Shown here: positions 28,741 to 37,904 of the stretch, piece after piece
Position numbering within the stretch: position 1 is the stretch's first letter
Layout: each line of letters opens with the position of its first letter
Assembly (NCBI RefSeq): GCF_000420485.1
Contig: NZ_ATVA01000012.1
Coordinates: 372,001 to 436,000, forward strand
Direction: 5' to 3'
DNA length: 64,000 nt
DNA from: Paucidesulfovibrio longus DSM 6739
Lineage (GTDB): Bacteria > Desulfobacterota > Desulfovibrionia > Desulfovibrionales > Desulfovibrionaceae
The notes under the pieces: generated by a model
What the model was told of the DNA's origin: nothing
The model's database searches: none
The model's input: the letters and a program-made list of their open reading frames with translations, nothing else
Position numbers and translations under genes: made by a program

Positions 28741-29109
28741 GTGAAAGGTAAGGAAATCGCCGTGACCCGCGACAATCTGGTCAGCGAGGTCATGAACATG
28801 AAGAACGAAGGGTACCGCCTGGTGACCATGACCACCGCCCTCACGGGCGAGGACGCGGTCGACGTGCTCTACCACTTCGACAAGGAGCTCGAGGTGGTCC
28901 ACCTCCGGCTTCCGGCCCAGTTGTCCCAGCCCGTGCCCAGCATTTCCGGCGTGTACTTCTGCGCCCTGCTGGCCGAGAACGAACTTCAGGACCTCTTCGG
29001 CATGAAGTTCGCCGGGCTCGTGCTCGACTTCAACCGCACCTTGTACCTCGACGAGGAGATCACCACCGTGCCCCTCGTGAACAACGTCAAGGTCGTGGGC
29101 AACAACTAA
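28741..29109 (+). CDS. echD: Ech hydrogenase subunit D (NuoC-like)
   Basis: 122 residues. It starts with GTG, because the nearby ATG immediately meets a stop; AAGGGG precedes at eight bases. The C-terminal NELQDLFGMKFAGLVLDFNRTLYLDE corresponds to the NuoC family signature (ERExxDxFGxxFxGhPdxRRLL), in an abbreviated form typical of EchD. It has no cofactor site and serves as a structural partner of EchE. Confidence 0.88.
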   Translation: MKGKEIAVTRDNLVSEVMNMKNEGYRLVTMTTALTGEDAVDVLYHFDKELEVVHLRLPAQLSQPVPSISGVYFCALLAENELQDLFGMKFAGLVLDFNRTLYLDEEITTVPLVNNVKVVGNN

Positions 29110-29122
29110 AAGGGGGACGAAC

Positions 29123-30205
29123 ATGGCTCGTACTGTTATTCCCTTCGGCCCCCAGCATCCGGTTCTGCCGGAGCCGATCCACCTCAAGCTGGTGGTCGAG
29201 GATGAAATCGTCAAGGAAGCCGTGCCCGCCCTGGGCTACGTGCACCGCGGACTGGAAATGCTGGTGGCCAAGCGCGACTTCCACCAGATGATCCAGGTCT
29301 GCGAGCGCGTCTGCGGCATCTGCTCCATGATCCACGCGGTCTGCTACTCGCAGACCATCGAGGAGATGATGGGCATCGAGGTGCCGAAGCGCGCCGAGAT
29401 CCTGCGCGTGGTCTGGTCCGAGCTGCACCGCATCCATTCCCACCTGCTCTGGCTCGGCCTCTTTGCCGACGCCTTCGGCTTCGAGTCGCTGTTCATGCAG
29501 CTCTGGAAGATCCGCGAGCGGGTCATGGACATCAACGAGGCCACCGCGGGCAACCGCGTCATCGTCTCGGTCAACGTCATCGGCGGCGTGCGCGCCGACC
29601 TCAGCGCCGAACAGCGCGACTGGATCGAGGGCGAGCTGAAGATCATCGAGAAAGAGGTCAAGGCCATCCAGTCCACCATGCTCAATGACTACACCGTCAA
29701 GGCCCGCACCGTGGGCAAGGGCGTGCTGACCTACGAGCAGGCCTACGAGCTGGGCGCGGCCGGCCCGACCCTGCGCGGCTCCGGCGTCAAGTCGGACATG
29801 CGCATGCTCAAGTACGGCGGCTACAGGCACCTGGACTTCGAGCCGGTCATCGAGACCAGCGGCGACTGCTGGGCGCGCGGCGCGGTCCGCTTCCGCGAGG
29901 TGCTCCAGTCCATCGACCTCGTGCGCCAGGCCATGGCCAAGGTGCCCCGGGGCGACCGCGAACTGGCCGCCAAGGTCAAGGGCAATCCCGAAGGCGAAGG
30001 CTTCATGCGCGTGGAGCAGCCGCGAGGCGAGTGCGTCTACTACATCAAGGCCAGCGGCAAGAAGAACCTGGACCGCCTGCGCATCCGCACGCCCACCTTC
30101 GCCAACGTGCCGCCGCTGCTGGCGATGGTGCCGAACTGCGAGCTGGCCGACGTGCCGGTCATCGTGCTGTCCATCGACCCGTGCATCTCCTGCACGGAAA
30201 GGTAA
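29123..30205 (+). CDS. echE: Ech hydrogenase large subunit E ([NiFe] catalytic subunit)
   Basis: 360 residues. The N-terminal nickel ligands lie in CERVCGICSMIHAVCYSQ, and the C-terminal pair in SIDPCISCTER. The protein ends three residues after the last cysteine, so no cleavable maturation peptide is present, unlike most [NiFe] hydrogenases; some Ech/CooH-type enzymes share this. HRGLEMLVAKRDF matches the NuoD-type signature. AAAAGGGGG precedes the ATG. Catalyses reversible proton reduction with ferredoxin electrons. The nickel uptake operon at 1.7-3 kb could feed this cofactor. Confidence 0.95.
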   Translation: MARTVIPFGPQHPVLPEPIHLKLVVEDEIVKEAVPALGYVHRGLEMLVAKRDFHQMIQVCERVCGICSMIHAVCYSQTIEEMMGIEVPKRAEILRVVWSELHRIHSHLLWLGLFADAFGFESLFMQLWKIRERVMDINEATAGNRVIVSVNVIGGVRADLSAEQRDWIEGELKIIEKEVKAIQSTMLNDYTVKARTVGKGVLTYEQAYELGAAGPTLRGSGVKSDMRMLKYGGYRHLDFEPVIETSGDCWARGAVRFREVLQSIDLVRQAMAKVPRGDRELAAKVKGNPEGEGFMRVEQPRGECVYYIKASGKKNLDRLRIRTPTFANVPPLLAMVPNCELADVPVIVLSIDPCISCTER

Positions 30206-30215
30206 GGAGGCGAAG

Positions 30216-30584
30216 ATGCTGTTTCTGACGCCGACCGTCCTGAAGAACCTGTCCAAGAAGCCCGCCACCCGGAAGTATCCCTTCGTGGTGCGCGAGCCCT
30301 TCGACAATTATCGCGGCGAGCTGGTCATCAATGCCTCGGAGTGCATCCTCTGCGGCTCCTGCATGCGCAAGTGCCCGTCCCTGTGCATCACCGTGGACAA
30401 GACCGCCGAGACCTGGGAATGCGACCCGTACGCCTGCATCTACTGCGGGCATTGCGTCACGGTCTGCCCGACGCACTGCCTGAGCATGAAGAACGTGCAC
30501 CGCGCCCCGGCTCCCAAGAAGATCAACATTCTGGAGCACGGCGAAGCGCCCAAGAAGAAGAAAAAGGAAGAGGGCGCCGAGTAG
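30216..30584 (+). CDS. echF: Ech hydrogenase subunit F (2x[4Fe-4S] ferredoxin-like, NuoI-like)
   Basis: 122 residues. Two CxxCxxCxxxCP motifs are seen: CILCGSCMRKCP near residue 46 and CIYCGHCVTVCP near residue 76. These hold two [4Fe-4S] clusters that accept electrons from reduced ferredoxin. The C-terminus is a Lys/Glu-rich tail (APKKKKKEEGAE) of unknown role. AAGGAGG precedes the ATG. Last gene of the ech operon. Confidence 0.93.
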   Translation: MLFLTPTVLKNLSKKPATRKYPFVVREPFDNYRGELVINASECILCGSCMRKCPSLCITVDKTAETWECDPYACIYCGHCVTVCPTHCLSMKNVHRAPAPKKINILEHGEAPKKKKKEEGAE

Positions 30585-30596
30585 CGCCCCCTTGTC

Positions 30597-30625
30597 GGCG
30601 GGACCGCCTTGGGGCGGTTCCCGCC
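30597..30625 (+). other. GC-rich hairpin after the ech operon
   Basis: GGCGGGACCGCC pairs with GGCGGTTCCCGCC a few bases after the echF stop. It lacks a T-run, so it may stabilise the mRNA end or act with Rho rather than as an intrinsic terminator. The remaining 220 bases before the next gene contain no further clear element. Confidence 0.45.
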
Positions 30626-30846
30626 GGCTTTCCGGAATCATACGAGCGCCCGGCCCCGGCATTGACGTCCGGGTGCGGGCGCTTTCTCCGTCCGCGTTCG
30701 TCGTTCGCTCTCGGCCTCGGCGCGAAAACGTTGCACGCCCGGCGCGGAAACTCCTCCCGCAACCCTTGCCGTTCCTGTACTTGTGGGGTAGTGAATCCCT
30801 TCGCTTTCTTTCCTACCAAATAAGTATGAAATAGGAACCTCCACAC

Positions 30847-31212
30847 ATGCAGTTGAAGTTTTATCCGGGCACGAACCGGATCGTTTGCCGTTGGACCGAA
30901 CAGGTTCCCTTTGTCATGGGCGAGAAGCGCGGGACCATCGAGAAGGTGCGCAGCATCAACCTGCGCGTGAACAAGGGCGGCAGCCTGCGCTCCAAGGACG
31001 TGCAGCGCCACGGCTCGCACCCGCTGTTTCAGGCGGTGCAGGATTTTTGTCAGGAGCTGCGCCGCTGCGGCGTGCTCCAGGGCGAACCCGAAGAGCAGCC
31101 CTGCGTGCATTGCGGCGCGCTCACGGACGTGGTCCCGTTCTACGATCCGGGCCGGGGGCGCATGGTCTGGGCCTGCGCCGAGCCGGACACCTGCGGCCAC
31201 GGGCGGCAATAG
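30847..31212 (+). CDS. Hypothetical protein with C-terminal zinc-ribbon-like cysteines
   Basis: 121 residues, soluble. The N-terminal part is basic (GEKRGTIEKVRSINLRVNKGGSLRSKD). The C-terminal part has CVHCGALTDVVPFYDPGRGRMVWACAEPDTCGHG, a CxxC plus two more cysteines and a histidine, suggesting a zinc ribbon. AGGAACC precedes the ATG. It lies between the ech operon and a DUF3467-like gene on the same strand. Function unknown. Confidence 0.6.
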   Translation: MQLKFYPGTNRIVCRWTEQVPFVMGEKRGTIEKVRSINLRVNKGGSLRSKDVQRHGSHPLFQAVQDFCQELRRCGVLQGEPEEQPCVHCGALTDVVPFYDPGRGRMVWACAEPDTCGHGRQ

Positions 31213-31289
31213 CGCGCCGCGCGGTTGCGCCCCGGCGCGCGCTGGGGCAGGATGCCGCAGCAAGCGGAAAGCAATCAACGGAGCGGAAT

Positions 31290-31586
31290 ATGAGCGATCA
31301 CAGAATCATCGATCCGGCGTCGCGGCAGATGCGCCTCCAGGCCGATCCCGACCTGGAGTATATGTATTATGATGTCTTCAACGTCTTCGTGAGTCCGGAA
31401 GAAGTGGTGGTGGAACTCGGCAACCGCCACCGCGGCCAGCCGGACAGCGGAACCGTGCACCAGCGCATCGTGCTCTCCCCGAACACGGCGCGCCGCCTGG
31501 CCCATACCCTGAACCAGGGCCTCCAGACCATGGAGGAGCAGGTGCGCACCGCCCTGGCCGAGGCCTCGCGGGGCAAGGCGAACTAG
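31290..31586 (+). CDS. DUF3467-like small protein
   Basis: 98 residues. The pattern YYDVFNVFVSPEEVVVELGNRH followed by RIVLSPNTARRLAHTLNQGLQ matches my recollection of the DUF3467 family, small beta-alpha proteins of unknown function. CGGAGCGG precedes the ATG. It is 77 bases downstream of the zinc-ribbon gene and probably cotranscribed. Its stop shares CTAG with the stop of the convergent AOR gene. Confidence 0.6.
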   Translation: MSDHRIIDPASRQMRLQADPDLEYMYYDVFNVFVSPEEVVVELGNRHRGQPDSGTVHQRIVLSPNTARRLAHTLNQGLQTMEEQVRTALAEASRGKAN

Positions 31587-33340
31587 GCGCCCGGTTCCTG
31601 CGCGGGCCAGCCCCGGAGGCGGTAGTATTCCTCGGTCATGCGGGCCATCTCCTGCTCGGTGACGCGCTTGCCGTCGGGCAGTGCCTCGCGGGTCAGCCGC
31701 CCGGGCAGGCGGTCCGCGTCCGGGGACATGCCTTCGCGCAGGTTGAACGCGCGGGTCAGGTCGACCACCCGCCGCGCGATCCTTTGCAGGCGCGCCTTGT
31801 CGCCCGGAAGCCCCGTGAGCAGCTCCACGAGCTTGCCCAGCTCTTCCCAGGAATACATGTCGCGGTAGAAGCGGCAGAGCACCAGGCAGTCGAAGAGCGC
31901 GAGCCGGTCCTCGAAGTCGATGAGCATTTCCGCCTTGCCCTCGATGCGCTCCGGCGGAATCATGCCGGACAGCTCCGGCTTGTAGAAGGTGGTGCGCAGG
32001 TGGCAGGCGCCCCGCGCCGTGGTGGCGTAGGTCAGGCCCATGCCCTTGAGCGCGCGCGGGTCGTAGCCCGGCGGCTCCATGCCCTTGACGTGCACGGCGA
32101 TGTCTTCCAGGCCCCATTCCTGCGCCGCGTGGCGGATGCCCTCGGCCAGCACCGCGCCGTGCCCTTCGCGCGCGGCGATGGAGCGCAGCAGCGCGGCGCA
32201 GCCGTCCGGGTCGTTGTAGCGCACCACGGGCTCGATGCGGCCGCGCAGTCCGGCCTCGATGGCCAGCCCGCAGAGGTTGCCTCCGGTGATGGTGTCCAGG
32301 CCCAGGCGGTCGCAAAGATCGTTCAGGTACGCGATCTCGGCCATGTCCTCGATCATGCACAGGCCGCCGAAGGCGTAGATGGTTTCGTATTCGGGGCCTT
32401 CGATGCGCAGCCCGTCGCGGCGTCCCCCCTTGATTGTGGTCAGCCGCCCGCAGGCCATGAAGCATTTGCGGCAGGCGTTCGGAGTGACGTCGTGCTCCGC
32501 ATGGTAGGCTTCCCCGGCGATCTTTTCCCAGTGCTCGCACGTTCCCTGGCTCCAGTAGCGCGCGGGAAAGGCTCCCGCCGTGTTCATCAGCGCCACCATC
32601 ATGGTCGTGCCGAAGCGCTTGTAGGCCTTGACGCCGGGATTATCCCGCCCGGACGCGGCAAAGCCCTTTGCCTGGGCGGCCATGCCCTTGGGATCGGCCA
32701 GGGGGCGCTTGCGGTCCCCGGCGAAGACCACGGCCTTGAGATTCTTGGAGCCCATGACCGCGCCCGTGCCGCCGCGCCCGGCGCTGCGCCAGTAGTCGTT
32801 TTCGATCAGGGCGAAGCGGACCCGGTTTTCCCCGGCAGGGCCGATGACCACGGCGCCGGGCCGGGAAAAGCCCACGGGCGCGAAGCGCTCCCTGGCCTCG
32901 TCCTCGGCCTCGTAGGTTTCCATGCCCCAGAGGTCGCGGGCGAGGTGGAAATCCACGCCGTAGGGATGCACGCCCAGAACCATGGGACGATCGGCGCGGC
33001 CTGAGATGACGATGGCGTCGTATCCGGCGGAATCCATGGATTCCGGCACTTTTCCGCCCGCATAGGACTCGCAGTAGAGCCCGGTCAGGGGCGACTTCGT
33101 ATAGACGCCGTAGCGGCTGCCGCCCCAGGCCGGACCGTTGCAGGCCGGTCCCGTGGCGAAGATGAGTCGGTTTTCCGGGCCGAGCGGATCGGCTCCGGGC
33201 GGGTTTTCGTCGAGCAATAGGCGCGTGCCCAGCCCCTTGCCGCCCAGGTGGTCGGCCAGGATTTCCTCGGCCAGGGGGACGACGTCGAAGCAGCGTTCGG
33301 TCAGATCGACCTTGAGCACTCGCCCGTAAAATCCATACAT
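31583..33340 (-). CDS. aor: Tungsten-containing aldehyde:ferredoxin oxidoreductase
   Basis: 585 residues. AOR-family elements include the N-terminal MYGFYGRVLKVDLT, GGKGLGTRLLL, pterin-binding AWGGSRYGVYTKSPLTG, and the [4Fe-4S] cysteines in NACRKCFMACGR plus a late Cys in DCLVLCRFYRDMYSW. It oxidises aldehydes to carboxylates with ferredoxin as acceptor. It is the last gene of a leftward cluster with two aminotransferases, so the aldehyde may come from transamination of a terminal amine. Reduced ferredoxin could be consumed by the adjacent Ech hydrogenase. AAGGAG precedes the ATG. Confidence 0.92.
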   Translation of the reverse strand: MYGFYGRVLKVDLTERCFDVVPLAEEILADHLGGKGLGTRLLLDENPPGADPLGPENRLIFATGPACNGPAWGGSRYGVYTKSPLTGLYCESYAGGKVPESMDSAGYDAIVISGRADRPMVLGVHPYGVDFHLARDLWGMETYEAEDEARERFAPVGFSRPGAVVIGPAGENRVRFALIENDYWRSAGRGGTGAVMGSKNLKAVVFAGDRKRPLADPKGMAAQAKGFAASGRDNPGVKAYKRFGTTMMVALMNTAGAFPARYWSQGTCEHWEKIAGEAYHAEHDVTPNACRKCFMACGRLTTIKGGRRDGLRIEGPEYETIYAFGGLCMIEDMAEIAYLNDLCDRLGLDTITGGNLCGLAIEAGLRGRIEPVVRYNDPDGCAALLRSIAAREGHGAVLAEGIRHAAQEWGLEDIAVHVKGMEPPGYDPRALKGMGLTYATTARGACHLRTTFYKPELSGMIPPERIEGKAEMLIDFEDRLALFDCLVLCRFYRDMYSWEELGKLVELLTGLPGDKARLQRIARRVVDLTRAFNLREGMSPDADRLPGRLTREALPDGKRVTEQEMARMTEEYYRLRGWPAQEPGA

Positions 33341-33358
33341 CGAAACTCCTTGTTTTCC

Positions 33359-34660
33359 TTATGCTTTGATTGCGCGCAGCCCGTCTTCCATGATGGAGAG
33401 CCCGCGCTCCAGTTCCTCGTCGCTGATCACCAGCGGCATCAGCGTGCGGATCACGTTGCCGAAATTGCCGCAGGCCAGGATGATCAGGCCCTTTTCGCGG
33501 CAATAGCCCACCAGGGCCTTGGCCTTGTCCGTTGCCGGGCGTTTGCTCTCCCGGTCTTCCACCAGCTCCAAGGCCAGCATGGGGCCTTTTCCGCGCACGT
33601 CGCCGATGATCTCGAATTCCCTTTGCATTTCCAGGAAGCGGCTTCGGAGGGTTTTGCCGAGCTGTTCGCCGCGACGCAGCAGGCCGTCCTGCTCCAGGGC
33701 GTCGAGCACGGCCAGGGCCGCGGCGCAGCAGAGCGGGTTGCCGCCGTAGGTGCCGCCCAGGCCGCCCACATGCGGGTCGTCGAGCAGCTCGGCCCGGCCG
33801 ACCACGCCGGAAAGCGGCATTCCCCCGGCCAGGGATTTGGCCACGGTGATCATGTCCGGGGCCACGTCCCAGTGGTCGATGGCGAAGATCTTCCCGGTCC
33901 GCCCGAACCCGGTCTGGATCTCGTCCACGATCATCTGGATGCCGTACTTGTCGCAGATGGCCCGCAGCTTGGGGAAGTATTCCGGCGGCGGGGTCACGAA
34001 GCCGCCTTCGCCCTGCACCGGCTCCACGAGAAGCGCCGCGACTTCCTCGGCGGCCACGTAGGAAACGAAGAACTCTTCGAGATAGTCGGCGCAGGCCACG
34101 GAACAGCGGGGATATTCCAGCCCCAGGGGGCAGCGGTAGCAATAGGCGTAGGGCGCGCGGTAGATTTCCGGGGCGAACGGACCGAAACCGAACTTGTAGG
34201 GCTTGGATTTGCTGGTCAGGCTCATGGTCAGCAGGGTCCGGCCGTGAAAGGCGTTCTGGAAGGCCACGACAGCCGGGCGCTTCGTCTTGTAGCGCGCGAT
34301 CTTGACGGCGTTCTCCACGGCCTCGGCCCCGGAATTGAGAAAAAAGGACTTCTTGGCGAAGTCGCCGGGAGCCAGGGCGTTGATGCGTTCCGCCAGCTCC
34401 ACGTACGATTCGTACATGAAGACGTGGAAGCAGGTGTGCAGAAAGCTGTCCGCCTGCCGTTTGATCGCCTCCACCACCCTGGGGTGGCGGTGGCCCGTGT
34501 TGAGCACGCCGATGCCGCCCGCGAAATCGATGTATTCGTTTCCTTCCACGTCCGTGATGCGCGCGCCTTCGGCTTTCGCGGCAAAGGCGGGAACGGTGTT
34601 GAAGGGACCGCGTGGCACGGCCTTTTCGCGGCGCGCCAGGAGGCTCTTGTTGTCGGCCAT
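33359..34660 (-). CDS. Class III aminotransferase (4-aminobutyrate-aminotransferase-like)
   Basis: 433 residues of fold-type I PLP enzyme. The family pattern is complete: FFLNSGAEAVENAVKIAR, AFHGRTLLTMSLTSK, VEPVQGEGGF, MIVDEIQTGFGRTGKIFAIDHW and the PLP lysine in ITVAKSLAGGMPLSG. A CYRCPLGLEYPRCSVAC insert with several cysteines is shared by some GABA/omega-amino-acid aminotransferases and is also present in the fusion enzyme at 38614. It is placed 18 bases before aor, suggesting omega-amine to aldehyde to acid steps. AAGGAG precedes the ATG. Confidence 0.9.
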   Translation of the reverse strand: MADNKSLLARREKAVPRGPFNTVPAFAAKAEGARITDVEGNEYIDFAGGIGVLNTGHRHPRVVEAIKRQADSFLHTCFHVFMYESYVELAERINALAPGDFAKKSFFLNSGAEAVENAVKIARYKTKRPAVVAFQNAFHGRTLLTMSLTSKSKPYKFGFGPFAPEIYRAPYAYCYRCPLGLEYPRCSVACADYLEEFFVSYVAAEEVAALLVEPVQGEGGFVTPPPEYFPKLRAICDKYGIQMIVDEIQTGFGRTGKIFAIDHWDVAPDMITVAKSLAGGMPLSGVVGRAELLDDPHVGGLGGTYGGNPLCCAAALAVLDALEQDGLLRRGEQLGKTLRSRFLEMQREFEIIGDVRGKGPMLALELVEDRESKRPATDKAKALVGYCREKGLIILACGNFGNVIRTLMPLVISDEELERGLSIMEDGLRAIKA

Positions 34661-34714
34661 GTCCTTCTCCTTGGTTTATCTCCTTCAGAAGATGCTGTTA
34701 TCGTTTGCTTTCGA

Positions 34715-35923
34715 TTAAATCTTTTCGATGATGGCGGCCACGCCCTGCCCCCCGCCGATGCAGGAGGCCGCGCAGCCCAGCCTGCCGTTCTCCGCCTGGA
34801 GGATGCGCGCCAGGGTGCCCACGAGCCGGACGCCCGTCGCGCCCATGGCGTGGCCCAGGGCCAGTCCCCCGCCCTTGACGTTGACCCGCCCGGCAGGCAG
34901 GCCCAGCTCGCGCATGGCGTGCAGCACGACCACGGAAAAGGCTTCGTTGATCTCCCAGAAATCCATGTCCTCGACTTTGTAGCCGCCTTTTTCCAGGGCC
35001 ATGCGCGCCGCCGGAACAGGAGCCGCGCCCATGATCGTGGGATCCACCCCGGCAAAGCCGATGGAGCGGATCGCGGCCAGGGGCTTGATGCCCCGGCGCT
35101 CGGCCTCCTCGCGCGAGAGCAGCAGCATGGCCGCGGCTCCGGAGTTCAGGGGCGAGGCGTTGCCCGCGGTGATGCCGCCGTTCTCCTTGTCGAAGATGGG
35201 CTTCAGCCCGGCCATGGATTCGAGGTCCGCGCCTTCCCGCACGGCCTGGTCGCGGTCCACGCGCAGCACGCTGCCGTCGGCCTGGGGCGCGTCCACGGGC
35301 AGAATTTCGCCGTCGAAGAATCCCTCCTCGCGCGCCAGGGTGGCGAGCCGGTGGGAGCGCACGCCGAACTCGTCCATCTCCTCCCTGGTGATGGAACCCT
35401 GCTTCCAGAGCTTCTCCGCGGTCAGGCCCATGACCATGGTGGTGTCCATGTCCCAGTGCGCGTAGCGCTCCTCGCGGAACAGGGCGGGGTTCATGCTGAT
35501 GGTGCCTTCCTGGAAGAGCTTCGGACCCATGGGCACGCGCGTCATCTGCTCCATGCCGCAGGCCAGGACCGCGTCGGCGTAGCCGGAGGCGATCTCCAGA
35601 TAGCCCATGTGCACGGCGGCCATGCCTGAACCGCATTGCTGGTCCAGAAACCGCGCGGGCACCGAGGCGTCGAGGTTGGCCTGGAACACGGGCGTGCGGC
35701 CGCCGAAGGTCCAGTTCTCGGTGACGCCCAGGGCGCAGCCCACCAGAAAGTCGTCCAGGTCGGCGGAATCGAATGCGGCGCGTTCCAGCAGGGCCGGAAT
35801 CACGGCGCAGAGCAGGTCGTCGGCGCGCAGGGCGTGGAACCAGTCCCGCTCGGGGTCTTTGGGCCGCGCGCGGGATTGCGCGGTGCGCAGGTATCCGGCG
35901 ATGACCACTTCTCTCGTTTGCAT
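34715..35923 (-). CDS. Acetyl-CoA acetyltransferase (thiolase)
   Basis: 402 residues. The nucleophilic cysteine is in FLDQQCGSGMAAVHMG, the histidines in WEINEAFSVVVLHAMRELGL and GGGLALGHAMGATG, and the second cysteine in SCIGGGQGVAAIIE. A thiolytic role, cleaving a 3-oxoacyl-CoA to acetyl-CoA, fits the adjacent CoA-transferase genes. The start at MQTREVVIAG has AAGGAG nine bases upstream. The gene is internal to the leftward operon. Confidence 0.92.
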   Translation of the reverse strand: MQTREVVIAGYLRTAQSRARPKDPERDWFHALRADDLLCAVIPALLERAAFDSADLDDFLVGCALGVTENWTFGGRTPVFQANLDASVPARFLDQQCGSGMAAVHMGYLEIASGYADAVLACGMEQMTRVPMGPKLFQEGTISMNPALFREERYAHWDMDTTMVMGLTAEKLWKQGSITREEMDEFGVRSHRLATLAREEGFFDGEILPVDAPQADGSVLRVDRDQAVREGADLESMAGLKPIFDKENGGITAGNASPLNSGAAAMLLLSREEAERRGIKPLAAIRSIGFAGVDPTIMGAAPVPAARMALEKGGYKVEDMDFWEINEAFSVVVLHAMRELGLPAGRVNVKGGGLALGHAMGATGVRLVGTLARILQAENGRLGCAASCIGGGQGVAAIIEKI

Positions 35924-35946
35924 CGAAATCTCCTTGCAGGGCTTGT

Positions 35947-37230
35947 CTATTCGACCAGGCCGCACCAGCGCGCCGCGAACAGGGCGTAGGCCTTGGCCGT
36001 GTGCGTCACGCTCGAGAGCAGCACGCGCTCGTCCGCGCCGTGGATGCGCTCTGCCACGGGACCGTAGCAGCAGCCGCGCGCCGAGCCGTAGTCGTAGAAG
36101 GCGCGCAGGTCCGTGGTGCAGGTGGAAACATATTCTTCGACCGGCTCCCCTGTCAGGGCCTCGTGGCACTGGGCCAGGGCCTCCAGGGGCTGGGCGTCCC
36201 GGCGCTGCACGTGCCCGTCCGAGCGGAACCCGTAGAATTCCACGACGGGCGGATTTTCGGCCAGCCAGGGGTCGGCCTTGGCCGCCCTGGCCACGGTCGC
36301 CTCGATCTGCTTGCGCACGTCCTGGAAGCGCTGCCCCGGCAGGTAGGCCATGCGGCAGCGCAGCGTGGCCGAGGCGGGCACCGTGGAAGGCCAGTCCCCG
36401 CTCTGGAGCGCGCCGACATTGAGGTTCAGGGGATGCTCGAATTCGTCGTAGGGCGCGGGCAGCGGTCCCTGGTTCATTTCTTCTTCCAGCTCGCGCAGGG
36501 CCTGGATCAGCGGGAAGCATTTTTCCAGGGCGTTGGCTCCGGCCCCGGCCTCCTGCACGTGTACGGGCCTGCCGCCCACGTCGATGCGGAACCAGAGCAC
36601 GCCCACCTGGGCGGTGTAGAGCCGGGGGCCGAAGGGTTCGGGGATGAGCACCGCATGGGCGTCCACTCCCGCCACCCGGCAGGCCAGGGCGCCGTTGCCG
36701 GAACACTCCTCCTCGATGACCGCTTCCAGAGTCAGGGGCGAGGCCAGACCGAATCCGGCCTTGCGCAGGGCGTAGGCCGCGTAGGTCATGGCCGCGACGC
36801 CGGATTTCATGTCGCCCGCGCCCCGCCCGTACATCCAGCCGTCCTCGACGACCGGCTCGAAGGGGTCGCGGCTCCAGAGGCCCAAAGGCTCCGGGCTGAC
36901 CACGTCGAGATGGCCGTTGAAAAGGGCGCTCTGGCCGCCGATGCCTTCGGGGGCGGTGGGCTCGGCCTCGATGCGCGAGACCACGTTCCAGCGGTTTTGG
37001 GCGGCCCAGGGCACGGGCGCGAAGCCCGGATGCGTGCGCAGCACGTCGTAGTCGATGGGCACGAGCCGCATGGGCAGGCCCAGGCGGGTCAGCTCGTCGG
37101 ACATGAGCCGCAGCGCGCCTTTCTCGTTTTCCAGGGTGCTCGGCTCGGCCACGAGCCGGGCCGTGAAGTCGAAAATGTCGTCGGCGAGGGATTCCACGGT
37201 TTCGACGATTTTTTGTTCCTGTGCGTTCAA
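35947..37230 (-). CDS. M20-family metallo-deacylase (ArgE/DapE-like)
   Basis: 427 residues. There is no ATG near the conserved N-terminus; a TTG preceded by GAAGGA at six bases is the best start (LNAQEQKIVETVESL). Di-zinc ligands are visible: LFNGHLDVVSPEP (His and Asp), YGRGAGDMKSGVAAM (Asp), VIEEECSGNGA (catalytic Glu pair) and a late SSVTHTAKAYALFA (His). It hydrolyses N-acyl amino acids or short amides. Within this catabolic operon it may free an amino acid from an acylated precursor. The exact substrate is unknown. Confidence 0.85.
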   Translation of the reverse strand: MNAQEQKIVETVESLADDIFDFTARLVAEPSTLENEKGALRLMSDELTRLGLPMRLVPIDYDVLRTHPGFAPVPWAAQNRWNVVSRIEAEPTAPEGIGGQSALFNGHLDVVSPEPLGLWSRDPFEPVVEDGWMYGRGAGDMKSGVAAMTYAAYALRKAGFGLASPLTLEAVIEEECSGNGALACRVAGVDAHAVLIPEPFGPRLYTAQVGVLWFRIDVGGRPVHVQEAGAGANALEKCFPLIQALRELEEEMNQGPLPAPYDEFEHPLNLNVGALQSGDWPSTVPASATLRCRMAYLPGQRFQDVRKQIEATVARAAKADPWLAENPPVVEFYGFRSDGHVQRRDAQPLEALAQCHEALTGEPVEEYVSTCTTDLRAFYDYGSARGCCYGPVAERIHGADERVLLSSVTHTAKAYALFAARWCGLVE

Positions 37231-37253
37231 TTCGGTTCCTTCGGATAATGGAT

Positions 37254-37904
37254 TCAGAATCTCGGAATCTCCCCCTGGGGCGCGATGATCTGGGCCTCGG
37301 TCTTGGCGCGCACTTCCTCCAGCGTGACGCCTTCGGCCAGCTCGCGCAGACGCAGGCCGTCCGGTCCGGGGTCGAGTACGGCCAGTTCCGTGATGATGCG
37401 GCTGACGCAGCCGCGCGCGGTTACGGGCAGGGTGCATTCGCGTAAAATCTTGGGTGCGCCGGAGCGCGTGGTGTGCGTGGTCGTGACGATGACCCGCCGG
37501 GCCTTCTGGGCAAGCTCCATGCCCCCGCCGATGCCGGGCGCGAACTTGCCCGGAATGATCCAGTTGGCGAGGTCGCCGTTGCCCGCCACTTCCAGCGCGC
37601 CGAGCACGGCCACGTCGAGACGGCCGCCGCGCACCAGGGCGAAGGAAAGGGCCGAGTCGAAGAAGGCGGCTCCGCTCCGGGTGGTGATGTACCCGCCGCC
37701 GGAGTCGATGAGCGCGGGGTGGGCGCGGTCCATGCCGCAGCGCGGCCCCATGCCGAGCACGCCGTTTTCGCTGTGCACGTAGATGTCCAGGTCCGGGGGC
37801 GTGTGGTCCAGGAGCAGGGTGGGCAGGCCGATGCCGAGGTTGACTACCTCGCCGTTTCGCAGCTCGGCCGCGGCCCGGCGGGCTATCTTGAGCTTAGAGG
37901 ACAT
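37254..37904 (-). CDS. 3-oxoacid/acetoacetate-type CoA-transferase subunit B
   Basis: 216 residues. The catalytic glutamate lies in VHSENGVLGMGP, which forms the glutamyl-CoA thioester in family I CoA-transferases. NLGIGLPTLLLDH and GGGMELAQKARRVIVTTTHTTR are also typical. It overlaps subunit A by 11 bases (translational coupling). With thiolase downstream, it should activate a 3-oxo acid, for example acetoacetate, and then split it to acetyl-CoA units. Confidence 0.92.
   Translation of the reverse strand: MSSKLKIARRAAAELRNGEVVNLGIGLPTLLLDHTPPDLDIYVHSENGVLGMGPRCGMDRAHPALIDSGGGYITTRSGAAFFDSALSFALVRGGRLDVAVLGALEVAGNGDLANWIIPGKFAPGIGGGMELAQKARRVIVTTTHTTRSGAPKILRECTLPVTARGCVSRIITELAVLDPGPDGLRLRELAEGVTLEEVRAKTEAQIIAPQGEIPRF

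Noticed and set aside
30597-30625. Intrinsic terminator after echF
   Set aside because: The hairpin is strong but has no T-run, so it was listed only as a hairpin.
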